A stretch of DNA of 64,000 nucleotides from Glandiceps talaboti (GCF_964340395.1 NC_135566.1:12530001-12594000), one strand, 5' to 3'. Counted from the stretch's first letter, positions 1 to 13,732 are shown. Notes: generated by a model from the letters alone, not told the origin. Numbers and translations: made by a program.

Positions 1-12
1 GGAACTAGACTA
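1..12. mobile_element. Right end of a TAGTC-type transposon, cut by the window edge
   Basis: The first 12 bases, GGAACTAGACTA, are identical to the right end of the 403 bp element at 31571-31973. The window therefore appears to start inside another copy of that family. Only the terminus is visible, so this rests on 12 matching bases. Confidence 0.45.
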
Positions 13-47
13 TGTAAATACTCTTGAAACTTGCATTACGTATGTAA

Positions 48-1393
<1,346 letters not shown>

Positions 1394-1400
1394 TATATAA
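1394..1400 (+). promoter_or_regulatory. TATA box of the acidic nuclear protein gene
   Basis: TATATAA lies 195-201 bp upstream of the ATG at 1595. A transcription start about 30 bp downstream would give a 5' UTR of roughly 170 nt. No other strong TATA lies between here and the ATG. The match is seen directly; promoter use is inferred. Confidence 0.5.
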
Positions 1401-1594
1401 ATGAAGGAAGTGAGCGAAGTCAACACATCAATTTTACTATCATTCGTGATGGTGGTATCTGGACATAGGCATGTCTACACACGTGCAGACACGTATACCC
1501 ACTGGCAGTCCCCTATGTTGAGTGGTTGAGTCTGATTATATAATATGTCTCGCCCTGATTCGGCTGTACGCACTACAACTGTTATATTTGCAAC

Positions 1595-2419
1595 ATGGCG
1601 AGAAAGGGTAGAAAACGTGCAGCCGCTCCAAAAGTCGTCGAACCCCCTCCCCCAGCCGTTGAGGACGAAGTGGAGGAACTCCCAACAAAAAAGACAAAAC
1701 CAGAAGATGAAGTAACCGAGGAGGAACCACAAACTGTCAGTAATGGTGATGAAGAAAAGGGGGTCACGGAAGAAGGAAACGATGAGGCTCAGGCTGTTGA
1801 GGAAAATGCTGATGTAATCGATGAACCAGTGAGTGAGGAACACGCAAATGGAGATGAGAAAGAGGTTGCTGATGAAGAAACGAAAGCACCAAATGGCTTA
1901 GAGGAGACACCAGATGAGGCAGAATGCACTGAGGAAAGCCCCGAGGATGGAGATGAACACAATGGAGAGGAAGAACAAAAATGTGAAGATGAAACGAAAG
2001 ATGCAAACGGAGATGAAACAAACGGAGATGAAGCAGAGACGAAAGAGACAGAAGATGAGACAATCAAAACAAACGGTGATGGAGACGAAGAGCAAGCCGG
2101 GGATGATGCAGAGGAACAAGCAGAGGAACCTGAGCAAGAAGTGCCAACAAAACCCGAACCAGTCACCGAAAAAAGAAAGCGTGGAGGGCGAACAAAAAAA
2201 TCTGAAACGCTGGCAAGCGATGAAAATGCAGATGAGAACACTGGTCGGAGACGATCGAGTCGACTTGCGAAGACAGTAGAGGAAATTGCGCCAGCAAAAG
2301 GAAAGCGGTCGACTCGTACCACCACAACAAATGCAAAGAAACAAGCGGCGGTCCAAAATGGCTCAGCACCTACTCGTGGAAGAAAGCGCAGACTTCAGGT
2401 TGAGATTGAACCATGGTAA
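1595..2419 (+). CDS. Acidic, basic-ended nuclear-type protein, 274 aa, possible chromatin protein
   Basis: Single open frame in a good start context (caacATGG). The N-terminus is basic (MARKGRKR), followed by a proline run. Residues about 20-180 are dominated by Glu and Asp, with many NGDE/NGDET repeats. The last 90 residues return to basic patches: KRKRGGRTKK, GRRRSSRLAK, KGKRSTR and RGRKRR. This layout fits an intrinsically disordered nuclear or chromatin-associated protein, and the basic patches look like nuclear localisation signals. RRSSRLA resembles the RRSARL core of HMGN nucleosome-binding domains, but similarity over seven residues in a low-complexity protein does not establish homology. 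No folded domain is recognised. The stop codon TAA lies inside a perfect splice-donor consensus (ATG|GTAAGT, 2413-2421), so a spliced form with another C-terminus is possible. A TATA box lies upstream. Coding status is well supported by length and composition; function is not known. Confidence 0.75.
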   Translation: MARKGRKRAAAPKVVEPPPPAVEDEVEELPTKKTKPEDEVTEEEPQTVSNGDEEKGVTEEGNDEAQAVEENADVIDEPVSEEHANGDEKEVADEETKAPNGLEETPDEAECTEESPEDGDEHNGEEEQKCEDETKDANGDETNGDEAETKETEDETIKTNGDGDEEQAGDDAEEQAEEPEQEVPTKPEPVTEKRKRGGRTKKSETLASDENADENTGRRRSSRLAKTVEEIAPAKGKRSTRTTTTNAKKQAAVQNGSAPTRGRKRRLQVEIEPW

Positions 2420-5400
2420 GTGACTTATCCGGTCGTTCACCTTTCCAGTATCCGGGGTCGATCCACTCTTGTTCATTTGTACCATCACCACAACAACAAG
2501 AGTTCAATACCAGCGTGACTTGATCCGGTCGTTCACCTTTCCATCACCCGGGGTACCCACTCTCTGAAAGTATTTGTTCATTTGTATGTCAGCCTTACTA
2601 TTTGCTATCTCAAAAGAACGGAGTGAAATAACGATCATAGAGTGCAAATCAAAACTTTACATGTATATAGCTGCTACGATGCTATGTTCATTCCGAAATC
2701 TACTTTTTTTAATGACGCCTCACATGATCAAGTTATCCTGGTATATTAAGAGTTTATCCCCTGTCTGTAATAACAATGCGTGACTTGTGCGTTGAGATAT
2801 TTTCGAAAACAGAAACGTCTGCATTTGGTGCTGGACGGAAATGTACAAATATTTTTACAAATATAAAGAAATGAAGATGTTACAAGAGTTTGGAACATGT
2901 ACAAGACACTTAAAAAGATACTAAAAATATACTGTGCAAGCAGGCACATGTTTGTAGTGGAATCAGACTGGTTCATACCGGTTGGTACTGGATCTGACTG
3001 CCTCTCTCTGAGCTCCGTTTGTTGATCAAATTGATGATGTGACATACGTACATTGCTATACCCTGGCTATACTACAATATGTTTGCTCAGCTATTGATAT
3101 GTAAATTACTTGAACCCCAGACACAATATATGAAATAATAGTGATGTAGAGGTAGTGACCTTGGTACATGAAGTATTTTTTTTATAGCGACAGTTACTGC
3201 TTGAAAAAATCATGAGAGAAATTATCTTCTATCTTCATATTTTTTTTGGAATTATGTGAACTTGATTTTTGTTGTTTACATTTGATATCCAAGTTGTTAT
3301 TTGGAATGGTTAAATTTAAATATTATTGTGAAACATGTATTCAGCAGTTCTAACAAATTGTGTTTTTACAATAAAATTAAAGCTACTGCAGTAATCTTTT
3401 AAATTTTTGACCTCATGAATTTTTTTTTCATTCAAATTTTTTTTATGGGAAGGTGGGGGGGGGGTTGTCAAGGATTTTTGGCAAACATGTCCTGTATAAC
3501 AATGCGATTGCTAGCATTAAAGGACCCCCTAAAGAATAATGGAATGATCCAAACTGTTTAGTGGTTATGTTTCTTGGCATCACCTTTGATCTCCTTAGAT
3601 GAAGCATAGATCCTACACAAAAGGGGTCTTTACATGGTAGGGGCTATAGGTAAAGGCATTACATCAAGTGATTTTGGACTTTTGTGATGTAAAACAAATT
3701 TTATTGAAACTTCTATCAAGGTTGCAATTCCTGCATTCACCATATCATTTCATAGGAGTAGCATTTGAGCATGTTTATTTTAGGCAAGGCTAAGTGTGTT
3801 CTGAGTTAAGGAAATGTAATGCCCACACTCCTCAGGGTGGGCAGTATATCTATTCATCACTTCCATTGTTCCATACTACCACAAGGGGGCGCTATTTATT
3901 CAAACTTGCCTTCGGACTAAAATTGTATTCTTGTATTGTATACGCCAATGGGTGAATGTATGTATAGATAAATTGATTTATTGAACTTCTTGTTTGTTTT
4001 TTATCTTGCAGTAAGTAAAAAAAAATTATCCTTCAATCAATAGAAGCATTGAACAAGATGAAAACTGAAGTGAAGGCGGCTATTTTTTGACATTTTGACT
4101 TCATCATGGATGCATAGCTTGATTTTATTTGCGAGAACAATATAGTGTTGATTCTGTAGAAAAGAAAATTCACTTGTTTTTTTGTCATTTGTTGTTATAT
4201 CTGTTGTAAGTACTTTTTATTTGTTATAAAATCAGGTTTGTACTTGTATACCAGTGTATTGTTCACTTTAGTGTTGATATTTATTCTTACCCAGCATTTT
4301 GGCTCTAAGCGAATTTTTAGCCATTTGTCTGTTTTAACATATTTGTAGAAATTTTTTTTCTCACTATTTTACATGTAATTATTAACATTCTGAATGAGAT
4401 AGTCTTTCTTTATGTGTGGGGTGTCAGTGGAGGTGATTCTTTCAAATTTTGGTGATTATTCCAAAAAAAAAGTTAGTAGTAGTAGTAAATGTTTCATTTA
4501 ATGATTGTGAAATCTTTTGTATTCATCAAAATTTTCACAAAACATACAGTTGTTTGCAGGTGTGACAAAATTGAGTTGTTGTTATATGATGATTGTGATT
4601 TATGGATTATAAGTGTGTGCTTGAGTGTTTCATATTTTTGAACAGTACAATAGATATAGGTCGAGATTTCATCCTGTGTAATTTTGTAAAAAGTGAAACA
4701 TTTCACTCGGAAATCTCTATCAGACTACAGGATTACCAGCGTTATAGTTTATACATTTCTAAGGATTCCTCTTCAGGGCATTTCTCACCGTGCCTCCAAC
4801 CTGAGATTCTTTGAAGTCTCTTAAGATACCATATGGAAAAGTCTTTTGCATAAAATCCTACGATGAATACATTTCCAATAACTGACAGATGACTGATAGT
4901 TTAGCATAGAACACAAAAACTTACATGTCATCTGAAAAAACAAGAAGACTCAGGAACTGAAAAAAGTATTTTCACTGAATTGAGAAATTAAACTTTTGTA
5001 GTATTTTCTCTTTTTTTTGTTAGATTTCATAAACAGTTGGTGTATTTTTGCAGGGAAAAGTAATAACTGTGAGAAGTGAAATTTAGAAAGTTAGAAAAAA
5101 AAGTGAAACAGGAAAAAAATTTTTTTAATTTTGTCTCGTAAAATGTATTACTGTATCTTTGATATCGTACCATTGGAATATAAAGTAACAGCTTATATAT
5201 CCAGATACATACTTAAAACTACCCCCCCCCCCCCCGTTTTAAATTTAATCATTATATATATATATATGAATGACAATGATAGATGAATTTGAAAATTAAA
5301 ATTATAAATTTATAGACATCTTTGATTTGTAGACATGTACACATTGATAAGGACATTGATGTCAACTAAGCTTGTTAATGGCGTTAGTTGTAACCCATTA

Positions 5401-5560
5401 TCTGTTGTATTCCACTGCAGTGTGAGAATAAAGGCGTTCCCATGACTACCATCATAAACAGGCTGTCAACATTCCATTGAATTGTACCTTTTATTTGCAT
5501 GTTCATCTTTGTACACTTTCTATAAATGTTAGTCCAATAAAATATAGTTTGTCATTTCAT
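2420..5560 (+). other. Probable long 3' UTR and flank of the acidic-protein gene
   Basis: No further coding exon recognised. A roughly 60 bp segment is repeated locally: 2424-2480 and about 2520-2590 both contain ATCCGGTCGTTCACCTTTCC and TTGTTCATTTGTA. Candidate poly(A) signals AATAAA are at 3370-3375, about 5426-5432, and 5536-5541; the last is followed by GT-rich sequence. Short poly(C) at about 5222-5235 and (AT)n at about 5256. Confidence 0.45.
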
Positions 5561-5985
5561 CAGTGTGTCCCAGTTGTTATTCTCAGTATACGTATCAGAC
5601 TGGATGCTAGCTGTTTTAATACTTGCCACAATGTGTATAGTGGGAGTGGCCAGTTAGTTTCCCCCAAATCACAATTTTCAACAACCAAAGACAGTATTGG
5701 GTCAGTTAAAAAAAAAAAAAGATTTCTGAGATCAAATTATGTTTCAGTACCTACTGAATATGTGTGTATTCGTATAGGGAGTAGGAATGGATAGAATTAC
5801 ATACTCTGCCAAAGAGGGCGCCATAACTATTAGATTAGCACTCATGCAAACGCCACAGTACTGTCCTACAGATGGAAGGGTAAATGGCTTATCAGTGTGA
5901 CATGAACTCTTCCTCTTAGATATCGGAAAATATACTTATATGAAATGGCTGAAGATTATGAATGGGTTCTGACTCAAAGGTGATA

Positions 5986-6119
<134 letters not shown>

Positions 6120-6792
6120 GGCAATTTGAAATTGTAATACGGCATATGTTCTTAGTTCACCTTACGATATGTCTAGTTCAGGACATACTTTTTCCTATTA
6201 CATGTGTATCTAACTTTTCCTCCATAAAGTTACGTTGATTGCGAATTCTGTGGCATGGCATTTACTTGTAATTAAATGTTCTCTCGGCTCACTTATTCTG
6301 GTAAATATGATGACAAGACACATGATGTTTATATTACCAGATCTAGATATAGATGTGGTGAACTTGAGACGCTGTGTATGCCACGGATACGGGTGTCGTG
6401 AACTTGAGACGCTGTGTATGCTAGGGGTACGGGTGTCGGAATTGACATTCTGCTCCACAAATTTGTCGCAAAAATATTTGATGATATCATCAAATACAGA
6501 ATAAAAAGTAAATCGGCTTGTCATACGCACGCCGATGATGATATATATATATATATTGTCATATGTATTTTACGTCAACACAAAATGGCACCTTTTAACC
6601 TGAGATTTGGGGCTATCAAATACTGGTCACTGTCTATCTTCGACCGCAATTGTTATTACGTTACTAGTTTTCCATTTTTTCCCGCAATTAAGTAACATAT
6701 TCTGCTTTTACGACAGGTACCGCCAGCTATCCTCGAATTTTAAGGGAAATAATAGACTGAGACATTATTCTATGGATAAGCTTACACACATC

Positions 6793-6901
6793 TAGTCTGT
6801 AAGGTACGCCGTGACGGTGCGCCCTCAAACATCGGCCAACCCCTAACACGTGTGAGAGGAGGCCGGTGAGGGCGAAACGTCACGACGTATCTTACAGTCT
6901 A
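6793..6901. mobile_element. Short Mutator-like MITE, copy 1, with direct repeats
   Basis: Starts TAGTCTGTAAGGTACG and ends with its near-complement (CTTACAGTCTA). The interior is nearly palindromic (GCCCTCA...TGAGGGC, CCGG). Flanked by ACACACATC at 6784-6792 and 6902-6910, matching at 9 bp (10 if the next T is counted). Homologous copies are at 42262-42363 and 53468-53580. It is too short to encode anything, so it is non-autonomous. Confidence 0.85.
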
Positions 6902-7539
6902 ACACACATCTTATATTGGCAAAGTTAGATTATTCCACAGACAACAGTGCAAGCATAGTTATGACTTCAACTTGAAACATGTGAATTTAAAATGTTTATT
7001 TAAAAGTATTATAAACAGAACGTCCTTACCTAACTAGCTACACGTGGGCTGTTGGCATGAAGTTGGGAGGGGGGGGGGGGGGGTCGATCACCTAACCCAA
7101 ACCTGATCTGTATCATGTGCATTGAACTGCACTTCCTAATAACATATTTTCAAATTTAAAACATAAATATTGTGCAATATATGTGTGGAATTTACCTTTT
7201 TACACGAAATTCTTACACGACTCGGATACGGTTTACATTCTTTGGTCCACTATTTAAACATTACATATATTGTATATATCGAATGTCTATCATGAAATGG
7301 CAAACGTGCAGCAGTGAAACATTTGGTGAAACTATCGCATTTCATCTGATCTTGTTTTGTGTTATTATTTCCTTGCCCCTGATATAGGCCTAGAGAATAA
7401 ACAAAAGATAAATAACACATAGAGAGAATTAAATTATGTTTGATTAGATTAGATTAGATTATATTAGGTTAGATTAGACTGTATTATATTAAAGTTATTT
7501 CTAATATATATTGCATGAAATTATATTATTATATTAATA
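6902..7539. other. Intergenic, no gene seen
   Basis: AT-rich sequence with a poly(G) run at about 7068-7083. ATTAG pentanucleotide repeats at about 7440-7480 lead into the array at 7540. No recognisable coding exon. Confidence 0.6.
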
Positions 7540-7765
7540 GCATAGCATAACAGCATATACTATAGCATATACCATATAGCATAGCATAGCATAGCATATA
7601 GCATAGCATAGCATATGGCATAGCATATGATAGTTTATAGCATAGCATAGCATATGTATAGCATAGTATAACATAGCATAGCATAGCATAGCATATATAT
7701 ATCATATAGCATAACATAGCATGGCATATAGCATAAAGCATATAGCATATAGCATATAGCATAAA
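7540..7765. repeat. AGCAT pentanucleotide array
   Basis: Irregular tandem array of AGCAT with ATAGC variants and occasional AT insertions, about 225 bp. The same core unit recurs at 9938-10135. Open frames across it are simple-repeat artefacts. Confidence 0.9.
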
Positions 7766-8149
7766 ACACACAGACATGAAATAACAGCTAAAAGGTTACA
7801 GAACAGAAACACTATTTTAATGGTTCAACTTGATGCAATACACGACAGGACTGTTTTCCATACGTTTTATTCTACACTCGAATGTGATCTTTGTTTTATA
7901 TCGGGTTTAATAACCATGTGAATGGCTATCAGGAACAAGGTGACGAAGTTTGTCGTCAGCTCGGTATTGTTATTTTAGAAGAAAGGCTTAGTTAAGAATA
8001 GCTTGCTCGTAAGGTACATATGGTGTAACACTATGCGCTATGCCAGTGTGCAAGGCTCTTTTCTGAACACGTTCCAATGATAATATCACACTTGCCAAGC
8101 TATACATGAAAATTCTAGGCAAGATCTAATCAACGAGATGTAAATTCGT

Positions 8150-8995
8150 TTAAAAAATGTTCTCAACAAACGACTCCATAATCTTTGAGATGGTATTTAC
8201 CAGAGAGACAGGTCTAAAGTCGCTCAGTGAGCCCGGGTTGCTGACTTTTGGTAGGAGAGCGATGTTGGCTTCCTTCATTAAAGATGTCCTTATATTAAGC
8301 GGAGTGGCGAATTCCTCAGCAAACTCCTTAAGAAATTTATTGGAGATTTCGTCAGGGCCACCTTTCTTATTTGTGGTTATAGACTTTTAGTTGTTTAACA
8401 AGACCATTGAATGTTACAGTAGGGAGGTCGTGTCCTCTCGGCGGATTTCTTTTTAGTTGAGTACGGCCGGTTAGCTTGTTGACTGTATTCCACCATTGCT
8501 TGGCATCACCTGGTAAATTTATGTTTTCTATCTTCCGACTATTTTCGATGGTAGGCTTTACTCTGTTTCTCCAGAATTTGTAGAGCAGGGTCTTTCCACT
8601 ACCGAAAGCGTTTTGTCTCTTCGTTATCATTACTTGATTTCCATTGTCGTAAATGGCTTGTCGAATAGACTCTGTTTTTCCTTAGTGGGAAGAACTGATT
8701 TATTGCACATAATAATTCTTCACATGAATTGTTATTGTGAACTTCACTCCAGTCGTGACCAACTAACTATCTACCATCTCGGCGCATGGAATAGTCTTTC
8801 ATTGGGCGGGTTGTTATTGAGTGCGATGGTACTTTTATAAGGCCTTTCGTGATGACATAACAACTGTAGAATGATTGGAGTTGGCAACTGGTGCAGTCCC
8901 CAATATTACTTAAAGTCAGATCTAACGCCGTATTTTTCCGTGTTGGAGACTTAACAATTGCAAGTTGCTTCAAATGGCAAGCGCTCAGCATATTA
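8150..8995 (-). pseudogene. Degenerate non-LTR retrotransposon fragment (endonuclease C-end to early RT)
   Basis: Read on the minus strand, broken frames give in order: an end-of-endonuclease signature (KNTALDLTLSNIGD...VPSHSI), the linker typical of APE-type non-LTR elements (KRQNAFGSGKTLLYKF..., WWNTVNKLTGR), then the start of reverse transcriptase (GPDEISNKFLKEFA, LLPKVSNPGSLSDFRPVSL). Frameshifts and stops separate the blocks, and the catalytic YADD region is missing. It is a dead fragment. The clade (CR1/L2-like or Jockey-like) cannot be fixed by eye. Confidence 0.8.
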
Positions 8996-9499
8996 CTGAC
9001 ACTTGTACGATTACAATCGCTTATGACGGTGACTCCGGTATATGGAAATTTTGCTCTGACTTTTGTCCAATGTGCGGGTAAAGTGAAGTTTCATTTGACT
9101 TTTATCGTTGCCCAGGTGGGTTCAAATGCATCCGATTAGCAGTTGTGAAATATATATTAGACTGTACGTGGTGGCGCTTTGTGCAGCACCCTCAACACGT
9201 CGCTCCTGTTTTATCATATTTTTATCTCGTGTATTTTTTGCACATTTGAGTTTTATCACCACCAAGGTTTGTCTAAAGTGTTAGTGAAACTATTGGACTG
9301 GATTACTGTTTAAGAATTCGTCAATACCAAGGAGCTTTTAAAGAAAGAAGTTCGTCTCCAAGAAGATTCAAATCACTGATAGTTGACTTTGAACTTTGAA
9401 CACCTGGCAGAACGGCATCGCTTGTTTACAACATATGGTAGAACCTTTTATGCAAAGTTCTTCCAACAAAGAGAGGGTGTGCTTCTGGCAGAAACAAGC

Positions 9500-9930
9500 G
9501 AAGACAAATTCCTGTGATACTGACAGTCGTCCCCTGTATGTTCAACAAAATTCTCAAAGGTGTCGTCAAAGACAGTTGGTTGAAATACAATGTAAACCGG
9601 CAAAAAAAACCCAGGGCATTGCTAAATATACTACTGACCAATCCGAGATCTCTCATTAGAGAAGTTGATGAGTTGCAGTCAGTATGCAAAATTAATAACA
9701 TCCAGGTTGCGGCGGTAAGAGAAACTTGGTTCAACACAAAAATCACTGATGACATTGCCTCCATAGGGGTACAAAGTGTATTGTAAAGATCGTATTGGAA
9801 AACGAGGTGGCGGAGTATGCCTATAACTTATAAGTGAGTACCTGAAGTCAAAACCTTTGAATAGTGAGCTTCTTGCCGATGGAAACGATATTGAGTCTGT
9901 ATGTGTACTGGCTTCCAAGATCTATTTCAT
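9500..9930 (+). pseudogene. Non-LTR retrotransposon endonuclease N-terminal fragment, opposite strand
   Basis: Plus-strand reading gives LLTNPRSLIREVDELQSV..., a VAAVRETWF motif corresponding to the ITETW core of APE endonucleases, then after a frameshift YCKDRIGKRGGGVCLYL. This is the 5' part of the same kind of element as 8150-8995 but in the opposite orientation, and it ends at the pentanucleotide array. The head-to-tail inversion resembles the 5' inversions made by twin priming. Confidence 0.75.
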
Positions 9931-9937
9931 AAATTCA

Positions 9938-10310
9938 GCATAGCATATCATAGCATAGCATAGCATAGCGTAATAGTAGTGTGGCATAGCATAGCATAGC
10001 ATAGCATAGCATAGCACAGCACAGCACAGCACAGCACAGCACAGCACAGTACAGTACAGTACAGTACAGTACAGTACAGTACAATATAGTATAGTATAGT
10101 GTAGCGTAGTATAGTATAGCATAGCATATGTGGTGACGTGTGGTGTGGCGAGGTGTGGTGTATGGTATAGTATCGTACAGTATAGTATATTATACTATAT
10201 GTTATATCACATTATATCACATTAGATCACATTACATTACATTACATTACATTACATTACATTACATTACATTACATTACATTACATTACATTACATTAC
10301 ATTACATTAG
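9938..10310. repeat. Graded pentanucleotide array (AGCAT, AGCAC, AGTAC, ATTAC)
   Basis: Successive blocks of related 5 bp units: AGCAT (9938-10015), AGCAC (about 10016-10046), AGTAC (about 10047-10083), AGTAT variants (10084-10135), a degenerate GTGGT/TATCAC stretch, then perfect ATTAC (about 10228-10310). Confidence 0.93.
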
Positions 10311-12272
10311 ACCAGATTTGATCTTGATATCCCAACCCCGCCTCTATCATAGCTTTCACTTCAGATTTCCTCCCGATCTCGCCTCTATCATACCTTTCAC
10401 TTGAGACTTCCTGTCCTGTTTAGCGAGAAGTAAAGCGACATCGATATAATTTGAAATGAAGTCTTCCAATCGATGATGTCAGATACCGCCACTTCGGAGA
10501 ACAAATGAGAAGCTATGATTAAAACACATGGTAAGAAATCACCGTATAGTATGTGTGATTTATTTAGTACATATCGTTAGTAGAATCATGAGAGGTATAT
10601 GTACATGAAGTTCTCGCAAGCTGGAGCACGTAGTTTTGCTGAAGCAACGAAATGTGAACATTCTCGCAAAAACACCCCCACACATTTCTGCGAAATATGA
10701 ATAGATACCCGCGAATACGTTTCTGGCGGTGTCGTAAAGAGGCCTTTGGATTATGTAACGTTGTATGTATGTATGTATGTATGTATGTATGTATGTATGT
10801 ATGTATGTATATATATATATCATAGTTCTGGATCTGTGCTCACAAAGAACGTTGTCCTCCGATATATGGGCACTATATTGCGTGTGCTTACATCAGTAAG
10901 AAGAATAGTGAGATTCTCTTACACATAAAATACAGCAAGACTCGATGGATCTATGTCGTAGTTCGTCTGTTAATGAAGACTTGGATAATACTGTACGTGT
11001 TTCAATAATATTGTGTTTATTACTAGTTTTAATTTTTTAAAAATAAATATAAGTAGCATCTCAAAACATTTGAAGATTATGAGGTGTTTTTATATATTTA
11101 AATCCCCCATCCAAGGCATTGATACCAGTCTAGGCACAGACGAAAATGATAGCTTTAATATAACGGTTAGAAACGAAGTCTGGAAAAAAATAATGGAAAG
11201 ATATATAATGTTCTACCGTGACTCTACTTATGCCAAGATACGGGTGACAGAAATGTCGATAAGTCATTATCAGTAACTGTTATTCCAGATTTTACATACT
11301 TCGTCTTTTTCAAATTGTCTCTCAGACGCGATCACTATTATAACGATCGATCGAAAAACTTATACAGACAATGACCCTTAATCACTATCATGACCATGAT
11401 GCCAATCCAAACAATACTAAAGTTGTGAGCCAAATAACAGTTCTCCGCGGACGCAATAGAAAATCATACGGTGTGTTTTGGCCGGTGCCGTAAAGAGGCC
11501 TGCATTTTTTACGTTGAAACTTGTCAACTAAATATAATTAACGTTTCTGAAGATATTTAACATTTCGGTCGAAAAGCGGTTTTGTGCTAGTTTAATGTTC
11601 ATTTTATGTAAGTATCCTTTTTTTCATTGATGACCTCAAACGCCAACGACCTCTCACACATATTATGTAGGTGGAATGACGTAGCTACTAAGAATGCCAA
11701 CACAGCATGGCATCATGTATCTTTGTATATATGGTATGTGCAATAGCCGTAACGTGTGGTATGTTGGAAAGGAAAAGTGTCCGACAGATTGTGTTGGGTG
11801 CTTTACAGTATGAATAAGTTACCTAGAACTAGCTATAAATGATGAAACACTTTCTGGGTTACGCCCCGTGCCTTAACGTTGGTTCACACAGACAACCACA
11901 CGTAATACACCGAGATAAAGTGACACAATGTGAATTTATAAACTTTTTAACTCAAGTGAAAATACACAAGACCTCGATGAAACTTATCTTAGTACAATGT
12001 TATATATTGTCTTCATATGCCGCCTTTGATATTACAATTGTCGTCTGGCGATGTTAGAGCAGTTGACTGCATCGTATACATGGTATATATGGATTTGCTC
12101 GAGATTTTCTGCACGTACAACAAATCACGCTTCACTGCCACGTTTGAGTTCAGTCTCAGACCACTAACGAAATTCAGTCAACTGCAACTGTAAGTTATTA
12201 AGTATGCTTCTGTAAGTAGTACCTCTTTAAATAAGTAGCAAAAATTACGCCCTCAACGTACACAATCAGCTT
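10311..12272. other. Intergenic, no gene seen; dispersed repeats
   Basis: Holds a (GTAT)n/(AT)n tract at 10762-10820 and two copies of a dispersed repeat whose core GTCGTAAAGAGGC or GCCGTAAAGAGGC occurs at about 10731 and 11487. Two tandem motifs near 10344 and 10381 (CCGCCTCTATCATA/C) form a short duplication. No exon recognised. Confidence 0.55.
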
Positions 12273-12611
12273 GCCATATGTATGGATGAGGATTTGGTAT
12301 TTATTTTGGATTTTTAATTTATAAAACAATGTTATCATCGCTTCCTACTTGAAATATCAATGTAAAACAACACAGACCAACTTGTGTTTGTAACTCAATA
12401 CATTGCAAAAAGCTAACAAATGTGTAAAAAGTTTGTTATTGTACGTACAATAACAAATATAAGGTTTTACACGTTTGTTAATCAGTAGCAGTTTATTAAT
12501 TACAAACATGGACTTGGCATGTGTTGTTACATAATTATTTATCAAGTAAGATGCCATGATAACATAAATTAAAAATCCAAAATAAATACTCAATCCTCAT
12601 ATCCATATGGC
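12273..12611. mobile_element. Foldback element, copy 1 (long inverted repeats)
   Basis: Both ends begin GCCATATG and continue through an inverted repeat of about 100 bp (GAGGATT...TATTTATTTTGGATTTTTAATTTA...), with a small palindrome in the middle (TTATTGTACGTACAATAA). No coding capacity. A second copy at about 42117-42545 carries an internal insertion, and a fragment lies near 58150-58200. Confidence 0.75.
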
Positions 12612-13725
12612 CGCTTTAGTGCATTTTCTATCGTAAGACACACTGGTATATGTTCCCTCTTGTTTACACATATAGACTCATGTTTCAATTTCAAGATAAA
12701 ACCTCAAGCACCATACACTGACTACAACAAACATGGGAAACACTTCCTCAAGCACGGACACAAAACCAAACAGATGAGGAGAAAATTGACAGAATTCTCC
12801 ATTAACCTAAATCATAATAAAAATATCAATGGAGAGCGTGATATTGGTCGGTGGTGGTGACATTCTGTATCTCATCTAGATAAGGGAGCTGAGCAGACAG
12901 CCACGGAAGTTCTGCTTTTCAGTGATATCTGTCAATGTTTATCAGTAAATATATCAGCTGGACTATAAATAAACTGAATCTAGACCACTGAATTACTGGC
13001 ATATGTTGTAAAATTAATCACGAAACCCACCCAAAGAAACAACAACTCTCGTCAATTTAGAACGCGATACGATTTACAATACAGGTCACACGAGACTCCG
13101 GGCAATCTACTCAGTTACTTGGCAGTGTGTTTCACATATCTGGACTTTCAAAACAAGTACCACCGACCGCCTAGGAAACATTTGGAATTTACTAACGCTG
13201 TGGATTTACACTGTATCTCGTCCTCAACACTTCGCCAAGAATTTAAGTGGGACATAATTTCACAGAGGAGGTCGGTACCGATTCCGATCTCAACAACCAG
13301 AAGTACATACAACTTTATACAAGAACATCACAGTGTAGTTTGCCTTACAGCGCACAATCTTAGGAACCACCAGTCTAGCTACGTTATATCCATAGTTTAT
13401 ACTAATGGCAATGCTCTGAATACGCATAATTGCTCTGGGCATCTTTACTAAGAAGAAAATAGCTCCAGTCTAGCTGCGTCTCGAATTCTACGAAATTTCG
13501 TATGGTGTCATGTTTCTCAGGTCATTATAACTACACAGAAAACAACCATGGTCTAAGGGCGCCTGGATTATGCTTTAATGCCATATATTACATTTCATTT
13601 ATTGTCTTGCAACGATATATACATGACATTCTTATGTGATGAAAAGGTATCTTCGATATTCGCCTGATTTCTGAGAATCGACTACGTACGTGCCAACAAC
13701 ATTCCAGCTCACAACAACTCGGAAC
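12612..13725. other. Intergenic region upstream of the GPCR
   Basis: No recognisable exon. A 110-codon open frame at 13119-13451 has no family features and is not called as a gene. Confidence 0.5.
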
Positions 13726-13732
13726 TATATAA
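13726..13732 (+). promoter_or_regulatory. TATA box of the GPCR gene
   Basis: TATATAA lies 70 bp upstream of the ATG at 13796, giving a predicted 5' UTR of about 40 nt. The position is consistent with a core promoter directly in front of coding exon 1. An upstream non-coding exon cannot be excluded. Confidence 0.5.

Noticed and set aside
1789-2356. Minus-strand open frames opposite the acidic-protein gene
   Set aside because: They arise because the plus-strand gene has biased GAN/AAN codons; the plus-strand product has sensible composition and start context, the minus frames do not.
13119-13451. 110-codon frame upstream of the GPCR
   Set aside because: No recognisable domain or splice partner, and no promoter relation to the GPCR exon; length is within chance for this AT content.
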